IMG/VR virus record: IMGVR_UViG_3300024518_004222
Coordinates: 1 to 48,931 of that record
From: a virus
Reading direction: 5' to 3' (one strand)
DNA length: 48,931 nucleotides
The position numbers and the translations under genes were made by a program. Positions within the stretch are counted from its first letter, which is position 1. The number at the start of each line of letters is the position of its first letter. This document shows positions 1-6,677 of this stretch, one piece after another. The notes below the pieces were generated by a model. The model made no database searches and was not told the origin of the DNA. It worked only from the letters and a program-made list of their open reading frames with translations.

Positions 1-318
1 CGGCGAGCCAAATTCTTTGGCTACCCCACTCCCGGTAAGTGGCAACGTGTTCACCTGCACAAGTGCATCACCGTCATTGGTTATGATTTCGACATAGGCG
101 TCAAAGTCAACGGCAAGCAACATGTAATCGAAGTCAGCAAGATCGGTTGATATGTCGAACATCGTGGTTGTGCCGGCCGCAGCGATTGTCGCTACTTTTT
201 GATATGGAAGATCGCTGGCAATTGTGGTCGACACAGGCTTAAACGGAGATCCGAACCGATATGGAACGTTATTAATGATCGCCGTCATGTACGTGTATGT
301 GAAAATTTTCGAAGACAT
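1..318 (-). CDS. Virion protein, 3'-truncated by window edge
   Basis: An ATG at 318 (start MSSKIFTYTYM) opens a frame that runs without a stop to base 1, giving at least 106 residues. It is the last visible gene of the minus-strand structural operon, 3 bp after the stop of the preceding gene. The composition (many T, A, V, D; alternating hydrophobic residues such as FDYMLLAVDFDAYVEIIT) suggests a beta-rich virion or tail-completion protein. I recognise no specific family; the structural role is inferred from its neighbours. Confidence 0.7.
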   Translation of the reverse strand, partial: MSSKIFTYTYMTAIINNVPYRFGSPFKPVSTTIASDLPYQKVATIAAAGTTTMFDISTDLADFDYMLLAVDFDAYVEIITNDGDALVQVNTLPLTGSGVAKEFGSP

Positions 319-321
319 TAC

Positions 322-732
322 TTACTCCGCAAGCCTGACATTGCTTGGGTGACAGTTTCGAATCTGTCCAGTATCGTCGTCAAGCAAAACGAGTACCTTA
401 TCCCTTTTGATTCCCTGGTATTTCCCAATTACTTCTTTGCCGAATCTCCACTTCACCATGACGTCAGTTCCGAGAGGAAGCTTTCCTTCCCTCTCTTTAA
501 CTACGTCCATGAAGTTTTGTTGCGGGGCATCCGCATCCGCGCCGCACTCAACCGCAATCTGAATCAAGGCGTGTTCGCCGATGTTATACGACACCTTATC
601 GTATAACCGGCGCCACCTGAGGTACGTTTCCTTGATTTCGATGCTGAGTTCCGGCCCGGGAGTAATACCGAGCAGGTTCCGAAGTACTGCATCATGTCGT
701 TCTGGAATCACATATTCCGCTGCCTGTGTCAT
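322..732 (-). CDS. Putative virion-associated protein with C-terminal SH3-like segment
   Basis: 136 aa, starting after a clear GGAGA ribosome site in a leader that recurs in front of the gene at 11005-11244. The N-terminal half is helical and charged. The C-terminal third (about residues 87-135) contains GTDVMVKWRFGKEVIGKY and a LVLLDDDTG turn, resembling a small SH3/Tudor-type barrel. It sits between two structural genes and is probably a minor head or head-tail protein. No family is recognised. Confidence 0.75.
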   Translation of the reverse strand: MTQAAEYVIPERHDAVLRNLLGITPGPELSIEIKETYLRWRRLYDKVSYNIGEHALIQIAVECGADADAPQQNFMDVVKEREGKLPLGTDVMVKWRFGKEVIGKYQGIKRDKVLVLLDDDTGQIRNCHPSNVRLAE

Positions 733-747
733 GTCGTGTCTCCTTTT

Positions 748-1086
748 TTAGACGTCAACTGTTTCCTGTTCATAGATAACAATTCCAGCGACGACAACGG
801 CGCCGCTCAAAAGAATCTGGAGACCTAGGTCATCCGTAGAGGCGGCCCAAGGCTGTCCAGTGAAAGGCATGCTAATGTGCAGGTTGCTTGCTGTAAACTG
901 GAGGATTTCAGAAAGGTTCGTCCCAGCCGTATCCTCAATTGTTATGTTGACCGCGCTGGCAGCCGTAAGATAGAGTCCAAGCAAATTGACTCGGTAGCCG
1001 GTCTTTGCTGCTTTCACGGCCTTTGCAGTTCCAGCACCGTGGGTGAAACCGGCATAAACGATTCCACGCCTTGTTACTTCAGCCAT
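748..1086 (-). CDS. Small virion structural protein
   Basis: 112 aa with a good GGAGGAT ribosome site before ATG. Ala/Thr/Val-rich with short beta-like stretches (YRVNLLGLYL, VNITIEDTAG, GLQILLSGAVVVAGIVIYE) and no cysteine. Composition and position among capsid-cluster genes fit a decoration, head-tail joining or tail protein. No family recognised. It follows a stem-loop at 1112-1143 downstream of the 360-aa structural gene. Confidence 0.75.
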   Translation of the reverse strand: MAEVTRRGIVYAGFTHGAGTAKAVKAAKTGYRVNLLGLYLTAASAVNITIEDTAGTNLSEILQFTASNLHISMPFTGQPWAASTDDLGLQILLSGAVVVAGIVIYEQETVDV

Positions 1087-1111
1087 GAGTATCCTCCTTC
1101 AGTAAAGGCCC

Positions 1112-1143
1112 GCCACCCCAGGTGTACAAATTCCTGGGGTGGC
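1112..1143 (-). terminator. Stem-loop between structural genes, weak terminator
   Basis: Perfect 11-bp inverted repeat (GCCACCCCAGG / CCTGGGGTGGC) with a 10-nt loop, in the 68-bp gap between two minus-strand genes. No T-tract follows on the minus strand, so it may be an attenuator or RNA-stabilising hairpin rather than a full intrinsic terminator. Confidence 0.5.
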
Positions 1144-1154
1144 AGGCATCAAGG

Positions 1155-2237
1155 TTACGCCTTCAGTTGAACGAGCTTCATGTACTCGACATAAAGCGCC
1201 GATGCAGAACCGCCGGCAACACCATCCTTCACGTGGAAGAACGGCGTAAGCCCAACGTCGTTAGGAATGTTGCCAGCATCGGCGATCGTGACTGTATCGG
1301 CCTGGGCAGTCCCATTGACATAGAACGTCAGAGTCGTGACGCCGTCGAAGTACATCCCAAGCTTGATGGCCGTTCCAGCGGCGACAGTACCAGTGTTTCC
1401 ACCGATTTCAGTCTCGGTGGTATTCTGGTTCGTCGCGGTATCAAGCTGAGTTTCGGTTGCAAGTAGCGTTCGGAAGTAGAAACCATCCGTGAGATTCTCG
1501 GCGCCAGTGGCGTCAACAGTCACGTCATCAGCGTTGGCAGAACCAAGGCCAAGCATGAAGTATTTATCCGTCACGGACGACATGATGACCTTTGTCTCGA
1601 ACCACATCTTCAGGCCCGAGTTCTCGGTAATCTTGACCGGGCACCCTGCGCCACCATAGCCTGACAACTTGATGGTAACATAGTCGTACTGCGCCGTACC
1701 AGCGGTACTAAGCGTGAGATAGCCACCAACTCCAGGCGTACTTGCTGTAACGGCGTCACCGGTAGCAACCGTGCCATTAGTGTTCGTGCCAACGTTCCAG
1801 CCTCTGTCGGTAGCCTCACCCACGTCAGAGAACTGGTGTTCGATGATCACTGCTTTACTGATCCAGTCGGGGTCTGCCTTGATCGGGCAATCTGCCCAGA
1901 AGCCGGATGTCGGACCGGAGGTTAGCCTCGTACCATCCCAGACGACCTTGACATCGTTGCCATCACCAAAGGTGACCGAGTCATTGTCACCGAGAAGCAT
2001 ATCCACATCTTCAAGCTGAAGCCGGGTGTTGCCGACATCAAACAGGACATACTGGGTCGTTGCTCCGCCGAACCACTTAACGTCCATATCGCGCGTGCCG
2101 TTGCCGATATTGATCGACCCGGTGTCGTCGGCAGCCGGCTGAATTAACAGCACATCGCCGGAAACCAAGGGAAATCTTCCGCCATCAGTCAGTGCGAAAG
2201 CTAATCGTCTGAGAACATTGTAATTTTGGCCGCTCAT
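1155..2237 (-). CDS. Virion structural protein with lectin-like C-terminal domain
   Basis: 360 aa. Residues 1-115 contain beta-repeat elements (NIGNGTRDMDVKWFGG, VTFGDGNDVKVVWDGT) like those seen in phage appendage or head-decoration proteins. Residues about 125-360 resemble a concanavalin-like jelly roll: KMWFETKVIMSS, KLGMYFDGVTTLTFYVNG and a terminal LYVEYMKLVQ strand. The same late pattern occurs in the 290-aa protein at 2623-3495, so the two are probably distant paralogues. Its ATG overlaps the stop of a 33-codon upstream ORF (ATGA). Likely a fibre, spike or capsid decoration protein; exact role unknown. Confidence 0.8.
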   Translation of the reverse strand: MSGQNYNVLRRLAFALTDGGRFPLVSGDVLLIQPAADDTGSINIGNGTRDMDVKWFGGATTQYVLFDVGNTRLQLEDVDMLLGDNDSVTFGDGNDVKVVWDGTRLTSGPTSGFWADCPIKADPDWISKAVIIEHQFSDVGEATDRGWNVGTNTNGTVATGDAVTASTPGVGGYLTLSTAGTAQYDYVTIKLSGYGGAGCPVKITENSGLKMWFETKVIMSSVTDKYFMLGLGSANADDVTVDATGAENLTDGFYFRTLLATETQLDTATNQNTTETEIGGNTGTVAAGTAIKLGMYFDGVTTLTFYVNGTAQADTVTIADAGNIPNDVGLTPFFHVKDGVAGGSASALYVEYMKLVQLKA

Positions 2238-2335
2238 TGCGGAGTCCTTCCCTGGGTGGTACTATCACCCACTTTCTGGCCGAGGCCAGCAAGGTAAAAA
2301 TCTGAGGTTGTGTCCCATCCGTTGATGTCAACCAT
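2234..2335 (-). CDS. Possible 33-aa coupled small protein
   Basis: A short ORF (MVDINGWDTTSDFYLAGLG...) fills the gap between the 69-aa gene and the 360-aa gene. Its TGA overlaps the next ATG as ATGA, typical of translational coupling, and it starts 12 bp after the previous stop. The ribosome site is weak (GTGAGAC). It may be a real micro-gene or just a ribosome-delivery leader. Confidence 0.45.
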   Translation of the reverse strand: MVDINGWDTTSDFYLAGLGQKVGDSTTQGRTPQ

Positions 2336-2347
2336 TGTTGTGTCTCA

Positions 2348-2557
2348 CTATGTGTTCGCCGTGAACGTACAAGACGCCAGTGTACCGGTGTTCGTGTAGC
2401 CTTGTGCGCCTGTCATATCAACGAGTTGACATCCAGGGGCATATCCAGCAACAGAACTCGGAACCGAATCAACTGCCGCGAAAACAATGCCCCGTCCAGG
2501 GACCTCGATAATCGCGCCGTCTGCTTGCGGTTCAGCGTCGTAGGGTGTTTTCGGCAT
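2348..2557 (-). CDS. Small capsid-cluster protein, 69 aa
   Basis: The start at 2557 (MPKTPYDAEPQADG) is chosen over longer in-frame readings because GGAGGGAAT lies just upstream and because the longer version would read through the terminator at 2573-2611. It contains PGRGIVFAAV and SVAGYAPGCQLVDMTGAQG, a pattern I associate with small phage proteins encoded near the major capsid gene. A decoration or minor head role is possible. It opens a new segment after a strong terminator. Confidence 0.75.
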   Translation of the reverse strand: MPKTPYDAEPQADGAIIEVPGRGIVFAAVDSVPSSVAGYAPGCQLVDMTGAQGYTNTGTLASCTFTANT

Positions 2558-2572
2558 TGGATTCCCTCCGTG

Positions 2573-2611
2573 GAAAAAAAGAGCCACTGGGCCCCTAGTA
2601 GGGGCCCAGTG
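2573..2611 (-). terminator. Strong intrinsic terminator (minus strand)
   Basis: Perfect 11-bp stem CACTGGGCCCC / GGGGCCCAGTG with a 5-nt loop. On the minus strand it is followed, after GCTC, by seven T residues. It lies 12 bp after the stop of the 290-aa structural gene and before the 69-aa gene. Confidence 0.92.
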
Positions 2612-2622
2612 AGTCAAATAGG

Positions 2623-3495
2623 TTATCCAGCCTGGTCGAAGTACTGGCCGAATGCCAACCAGTCGACACTTAGCGTACCGGCGGTTGCAGCGCCGAGCTT
2701 CGTGCCAATGATCGGGCACATTTCAACATCCTCGGGGAACGTCGCGGTCTGAACCAGCGTCGAGGTGACGTAGGTAGTCTTCTCGGCGCCAGCGACGAAA
2801 ACCTTGATCCGTTTCGCGGCAATCGCGGAAGGATCATAGATGAACCCAACCTTATACCACGTGTCCGCAACCAAGGTTTGCAGGTCGGTAATCAGGTTCT
2901 GGACAGTCTGGCCAGTAGCCTTGTACGAGAACGTTAAGAGAGCGTTCGTGCCGGCTGTTCCGCTGTTGACATGGACTGTGTTAAAGCCAATCCAATCAGC
3001 ATCTTGCATGACACCAGTGTCATCGACTTTCGTGTCAGCGGCAGCACCTCCGGGATTCATGATCCCAAGGAATAGCGACTGAACGTCGTCTACGACAGTG
3101 GAGGTCTTGAAGCGTGCCTCGAATGCAAACTTGTAGCCTTCTCCGGCAGTCGTGTCCATGGCGAGCATGTAGGCACCGTTGTTGTTGCCTTTTTGCATCC
3201 AAACCTCGTCGTTATCGGTCGACCCATCCTGGGTGAGAACAAGCGTTCCGCATTCGCCTTCACTAAGGTCAGCTTCGGCGCCCTGATTGACCGTGGGGCC
3301 GTCATCGGCGAAGCATGCCCAGCCACGTTCGTAGGTGGTCCCGTTCGTCGCAAATCGCGGCGAGTCAAGGTAGTCGTCGAACTGAAAAGCACAACGGCCG
3401 GCATCGGCGTCAGTGCGCCATTTCGAAAGGTCGCCCCAAAGGGCGGGACTTGGACCGCGAATCGTTTGACCCGCATATCTGACTGTATTTGTCAT
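2623..3495 (-). CDS. Virion structural protein with lectin-like fold
   Basis: 290 aa, ATG preceded by AAGGAGAG. The body resembles a concanavalin/laminin-G-like sandwich: YKFAFEARFKTSTV, QSLFLGIMNPGG, TWYKVGFIYDPS, RIKVFVAGAE and SVDWLAFGQYF near the C terminus. It shares this pattern with the 360-aa protein two genes downstream. It sits directly after the major capsid gene but is isolated by a terminator on each side, so it has its own expression context and a long structured leader (3496-3672). A capsid decoration or host-attachment role is plausible. Confidence 0.82.
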   Translation of the reverse strand: MTNTVRYAGQTIRGPSPALWGDLSKWRTDADAGRCAFQFDDYLDSPRFATNGTTYERGWACFADDGPTVNQGAEADLSEGECGTLVLTQDGSTDNDEVWMQKGNNNGAYMLAMDTTAGEGYKFAFEARFKTSTVVDDVQSLFLGIMNPGGAAADTKVDDTGVMQDADWIGFNTVHVNSGTAGTNALLTFSYKATGQTVQNLITDLQTLVADTWYKVGFIYDPSAIAAKRIKVFVAGAEKTTYVTSTLVQTATFPEDVEMCPIIGTKLGAATAGTLSVDWLAFGQYFDQAG

Positions 3496-3672
3496 GTCAT
3501 CTCTCCTTGTGAGAGTAGCAGCCCTTCAGTCCCCCGACTGAACTCAGCTTCGCGTCTACGTCGACGCAGGGTTCCTCGCTGGGCTTAGTAGTGCGCTGAT
3601 GCCCCCATCAGCTTTGATTCGCGAGTTGCCTCGCAGGGTCGCTCGCACTTGCCTCCCTTGGAGAGGTAAGCG
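3496..3672 (-). promoter_or_regulatory. Structured 5' leader: array of short stem-loops
   Basis: The 177-bp gap between the capsid terminator and the 290-aa gene holds consecutive perfect hairpins: TTCAGTC/GACTGAA (3525-3542) and GCTGATG/CATCAGC (3595-3612), both with a 4-nt CCCC loop (GGGG in the minus-strand RNA); GCGAG/CTCGC (3621-3634, 4-nt loop); GCGTC/GACGC (3552-3567). CTCTC/GAGAG (3501-3515) would bury the ribosome site of the downstream gene. This looks like a folded mRNA leader or small RNA. I see no convincing promoter in it. Confidence 0.6.
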
Positions 3673-3711
3673 AAAAAAAAGTTCAGTGCGCCGCCTGCCG
3701 GCGCACTGAAC
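3673..3711 (-). terminator. Strong intrinsic terminator after major capsid gene
   Basis: 13-bp perfect stem GTTCAGTGCGCCG / CGGCGCACTGAAC with a 5-nt loop, followed on the minus strand by eight T residues. It begins 8 bp after the stop of the major capsid gene, as expected for very highly transcribed capsid mRNA. Confidence 0.93.
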
Positions 3712-3718
3712 GTCAGGG

Positions 3719-4747
3719 TTACACGTACAACACCGCGTTCCGCCTTCGATCAAAATTCAAATAGTTGTACGAGAGCCAAAGCGTCGAGAAGAACACGTTG
3801 TCCTGGTTCGGCGCCACGCGGGCTTCCGTCTCTCGCAGGTAGTCTCCCTTGAGACAGGCCGGCAAGAAGGTGTTATGGTCGATCATGTAAAACGGATTGG
3901 TCGTATCCGCATCGAGTTCCGGAACCCAGATGATTGGGTGACGCCGGAAGGTCATCACGCCGTCCATGGACGCCAGGTCACGGCCCAACGATTCGTTCTG
4001 GCCTTCGCCGATGTCCTCAAGGTTGGACAACGTCGCTTCGTTGACGTAGATCCGATATCGCTCACCACCAGAACCACGGAAGTCCTGGATGCTGATCGGG
4101 CTGCGGAAACGACAGCTACGATGCGCGGTACGAGCCTTTTTGACCAAGTCGCCCTTGGTCGCGTTGACGTATTGCGCACTGTAGTTTTTGAAAGTCGGCG
4201 AGTCGTCAAGATTCACGCCACCAACATCGGTGTGTGAACCAGGATACGCACCCGTAAAGCCAGTCGTCGCATTTTTGACAATCCAATAAGGCACACCCAT
4301 CGGGAGAACCTTGTCGCCAACTGCTGGTGCGGACCAACCGTACGTCTCGAGTTCCTCAACCATGTCGATCATGGCGGAAGCTCGGCGAGCCTTCACGGTC
4401 GAAACGATACGCGAGGTGCCAGCGTTCATCAGGATGTCGGTCTGATAGACCAAGGCCCAATGGGTGCGGCAGTGTCGCCAATCCAAGGTCAACTGGTCAA
4501 GGACGTCCTCGATGTTGACTTGTAAGGACTCCAAAAGACCAACGTGGCTTGCGGCCGACGCGACCTTATTTAGTAATGTACGAGAGATCCCTATGCCGGA
4601 CTCGAAGGCAACCTTGTCCTTCTTGAACCACTTCGAGAACACTTCGTAGTGCTGCAGGCTTTGGGCGATGTTCTGAAACTTGTTGCGACCAAGATCGCGC
4701 TGTACGCCAATCACCATGTCGCCAATGTCAGTTGCTGTTAAAGACAT
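3719..4747 (-). CDS. Major capsid protein (HK97-fold family)
   Basis: 342 aa with strong GGAG ribosome site. Length and sequence style match phage major capsid proteins: N-terminal helix (VQRDLGRNKFQNIAQ), a central block with SPTFKNYSAQYVNATKGDL and KKARTAHRSCRFRSP, then RIYVNEATLSNLE and a C-terminal MIDHNTFLPACL region followed by a conserved-looking NQDNVFFSTLWLSYN. It directly follows the scaffold-like gene by 19 bp and is followed by a strong terminator, the usual scaffold-capsid arrangement. It forms the shell of the head. The assignment rests on length, context and style rather than a single diagnostic motif. Confidence 0.87.
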   Translation of the reverse strand: MSLTATDIGDMVIGVQRDLGRNKFQNIAQSLQHYEVFSKWFKKDKVAFESGIGISRTLLNKVASAASHVGLLESLQVNIEDVLDQLTLDWRHCRTHWALVYQTDILMNAGTSRIVSTVKARRASAMIDMVEELETYGWSAPAVGDKVLPMGVPYWIVKNATTGFTGAYPGSHTDVGGVNLDDSPTFKNYSAQYVNATKGDLVKKARTAHRSCRFRSPISIQDFRGSGGERYRIYVNEATLSNLEDIGEGQNESLGRDLASMDGVMTFRRHPIIWVPELDADTTNPFYMIDHNTFLPACLKGDYLRETEARVAPNQDNVFFSTLWLSYNYLNFDRRRNAVLYV

Positions 4748-4766
4748 AAGTCAACTCCTTTTTGAG

Positions 4767-6044
4767 CTAGATCTCGATCACTTCGTTCTCACGAAGGCCG
4801 TCGCTCCCTAGACCTCGCTCTTGCAAAAATTTGTTTACGTTCGCTTGGGCTTGTACATCCTTCGAGAGGGGTTTCCCTTCTCTCGCCGTTGGTCTAGCCA
4901 AATGCTGAGCAAGTCGCTTTGTAACCTTTGAAGTAGTGTCCTCGCGAACTGCGGTTTCGTGTATCTCAGAAAACTCTGCTCTTATTGCTCGGTCAAACAG
5001 TTTGTCGGAATCTAAGGGTTCCATTCCCTGTAGCTTCCGACCGGAAGCGATTGCGTTCATTGCGGTATTCAGCCGCACGCGAGCGTTAAATTGCGGAGTT
5101 CCCTTTAACGTATGTCGAGTACCCGTCCCGAAAGTAATGCTGTACCCTTCAGGAAGGGAGTTTACTCTTGTGTCGAAGTCATCGAACCTTTGCTCAGCTT
5201 CTTTCGCGGAGGCTTGTGCCTCTCGCTGCTTCATAGCAACGCCGATATTCGACAATGCAGCCTCAAGCTGTTGAGTCCTAGCTGCAGTCGCCTGGTTTTG
5301 CTGCTGGTAATGGTCATTCATTCGATTGAGAAGATCAATCGAATCTTGTCCCCATACTTCGGGGTCCAGGTTCAACTCGAACTCTTTCTGAGGCTGCGCG
5401 GGCGGTGCAGGGCCAGCCGGAGGCTGGGGAGTCGTAAACTGCGGTTGCCCCTGTTGCGGCGCCATGGGAGGTACCTGCTGTTGGAACTGCTGTTGCGCGG
5501 CCGGCGCATTCGAGCGCTGTTGGCCAGGCACCTGGTTCGCGACCAGCATGGACTGCTTATCCTGCCATGCAACGGCTGCTAACAAAGCAGCCTCACTCGG
5601 AAATGACTTCTCGGCTTCTTCGGCGGTAATTCCCGCCATCGACAGAGAGTCTTCCGTAAACTTTGGTGGTTCCTCTGTTACCACCTCATCATCGCCTTGC
5701 GGCGGTGTTTCTTTCTGGGCCTGCGGTTCAGGAGGCCCCTGTGGTTTCTCGACCGGATCGCCCTGAGACTCGCCCTTTGCCGGCAACGAGTCATTTATGG
5801 CATCTCTTTCTCCTGCGAGTTTCTTATTTTCTATCTGCTTTTCAAGCAGTGCTTCCTGGCGGGCGGTGGTGTCATCTTCGGGGCTGGCCGGCTCGTCTCC
5901 GGGGTCAGCAAAGCCATCGTTGCCGTCCAAAGCGTTCAAGACCGAGTCATGCTCATTAGCCGGGAAAGCTTCGCCAGTTAATGTCTGGTCGAATAACGCC
6001 GCTTCTTGCGATTGAAATTCCTTATTTCCAGAGTCTTTCGTCAT
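4767..6044 (-). CDS. Capsid scaffolding protein
   Basis: 425 aa, acidic, low-complexity and without cysteine. Residues 30-130 are rich in D, E and P; residues about 170-235 are Q/P-rich (QQQFQQQVPPMAPQQ); about 250-300 are predicted helical or coiled coil. The C terminus is charged and helical. This composition and the position between the portal/terminase block and the capsid gene are typical of scaffolds, which are expelled or degraded during head maturation. No protease triad is evident, so a fused maturation protease is not supported. Expressed behind a strongly structured leader. Confidence 0.8.
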   Translation of the reverse strand: MTKDSGNKEFQSQEAALFDQTLTGEAFPANEHDSVLNALDGNDGFADPGDEPASPEDDTTARQEALLEKQIENKKLAGERDAINDSLPAKGESQGDPVEKPQGPPEPQAQKETPPQGDDEVVTEEPPKFTEDSLSMAGITAEEAEKSFPSEAALLAAVAWQDKQSMLVANQVPGQQRSNAPAAQQQFQQQVPPMAPQQGQPQFTTPQPPAGPAPPAQPQKEFELNLDPEVWGQDSIDLLNRMNDHYQQQNQATAARTQQLEAALSNIGVAMKQREAQASAKEAEQRFDDFDTRVNSLPEGYSITFGTGTRHTLKGTPQFNARVRLNTAMNAIASGRKLQGMEPLDSDKLFDRAIRAEFSEIHETAVREDTTSKVTKRLAQHLARPTAREGKPLSKDVQAQANVNKFLQERGLGSDGLRENEVIEI

Positions 6045-6212
6045 GTTTTCGCTCCCTTGTAAGCTCGGCGAACCAGAACGGAGACTTCGGATCTCTTCGA
6101 TTCTGGTTCGCCTCGGGCAGCGGCTCCGCTTTATCCGCTAAGCTACCCGTATGGTTGTGGTGCCCGAACTGCCAGGTTTCATTGTCCTATGAAAAGTGTA
6201 AACCAACAAATC
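6045..6212 (-). promoter_or_regulatory. Structured intergenic leader of the scaffold gene
   Basis: 168 bp between two minus-strand genes. On the minus strand it contains an 8-bp stem CGGGTAGC/GCTGCCCG and then a 12-bp perfect stem GGCGAACCAGAA / TTCTGGTTCGCC whose loop holds a second small stem (GAGA/TCTC). The last stem ends about 20 nt before the scaffold start codon. No T-tract follows, so this is more likely a leader fold or processing site than a terminator. A D-arm-like stretch (TAGCTTAGCGGATAAAGC) is present, but no complete tRNA can be drawn. Confidence 0.5.
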
Positions 6213-6677
6213 CTAGAAGTTGCAATCTTCTATTCGCTTCATTAGATCTGCTTTCGCCTCCCGCCTTGCCATGACCTTACGCTTGCCCGTAAGGTCTGAC
6301 CTGCCCTCGGAGTCCTTTACGTCAAATCCATCACGGCCGGTATTCAATCCGGTGGCGCGAGCCACCTTTTTGTGGTCATTTGGGCTCGTAATGATACAGG
6401 CACCAGTTTTGGGATCGAAATCGTTCATAACCCCATGTGCCCTAAGGGCTGCCGTAGCTTCTGGGATCTGCCCAGGAGACACTCCAAGGGCATCAGAGTG
6501 ATATCCAGTGGCATAGACGTTACCCGTCTTAGATCGCCCCCTAGAGGGCTTCCCGATGACTTGCCGGGTTGTCGTTTTAGGTCCTCGGCCGCCAAGTAAC
6601 ATTGCCTTCGCTGCTGCCATTTTAGCGTCGTGTTGTTTCTCCTTCTCGGAGCGAGCGTCTCTTTCTACCATTACCAT
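6213..6677 (-). CDS. Conserved-looking phage protein of unknown function
   Basis: 154 aa. Start ATG at 6677 follows GGAGAAGACTT and overlaps the terminase stop by 7 bp. Basic N terminus (SEKEKQHDAKMAAAKAM), then a GHSD/GVSPGQIPEA segment and a C-terminal block with FDPKTGACIITSPNDHKK. Basic, small and placed between TerL and scaffold. It could be a head-assembly or DNA-binding accessory, but the sequence does not say which. Confidence 0.75.
   Translation of the reverse strand: MVMVERDARSEKEKQHDAKMAAAKAMLLGGRGPKTTTRQVIGKPSRGRSKTGNVYATGYHSDALGVSPGQIPEATAALRAHGVMNDFDPKTGACIITSPNDHKKVARATGLNTGRDGFDVKDSEGRSDLTGKRKVMARREAKADLMKRIEDCNF

Noticed and set aside
6061-6180. Possible minus-strand tRNA with D-arm TAGCTTAGCGGATAAAGC
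   Set aside because: No matching 7-bp acceptor pair, no anticodon arm in the right place and no T-loop; the pairing instead forms a long simple hairpin.
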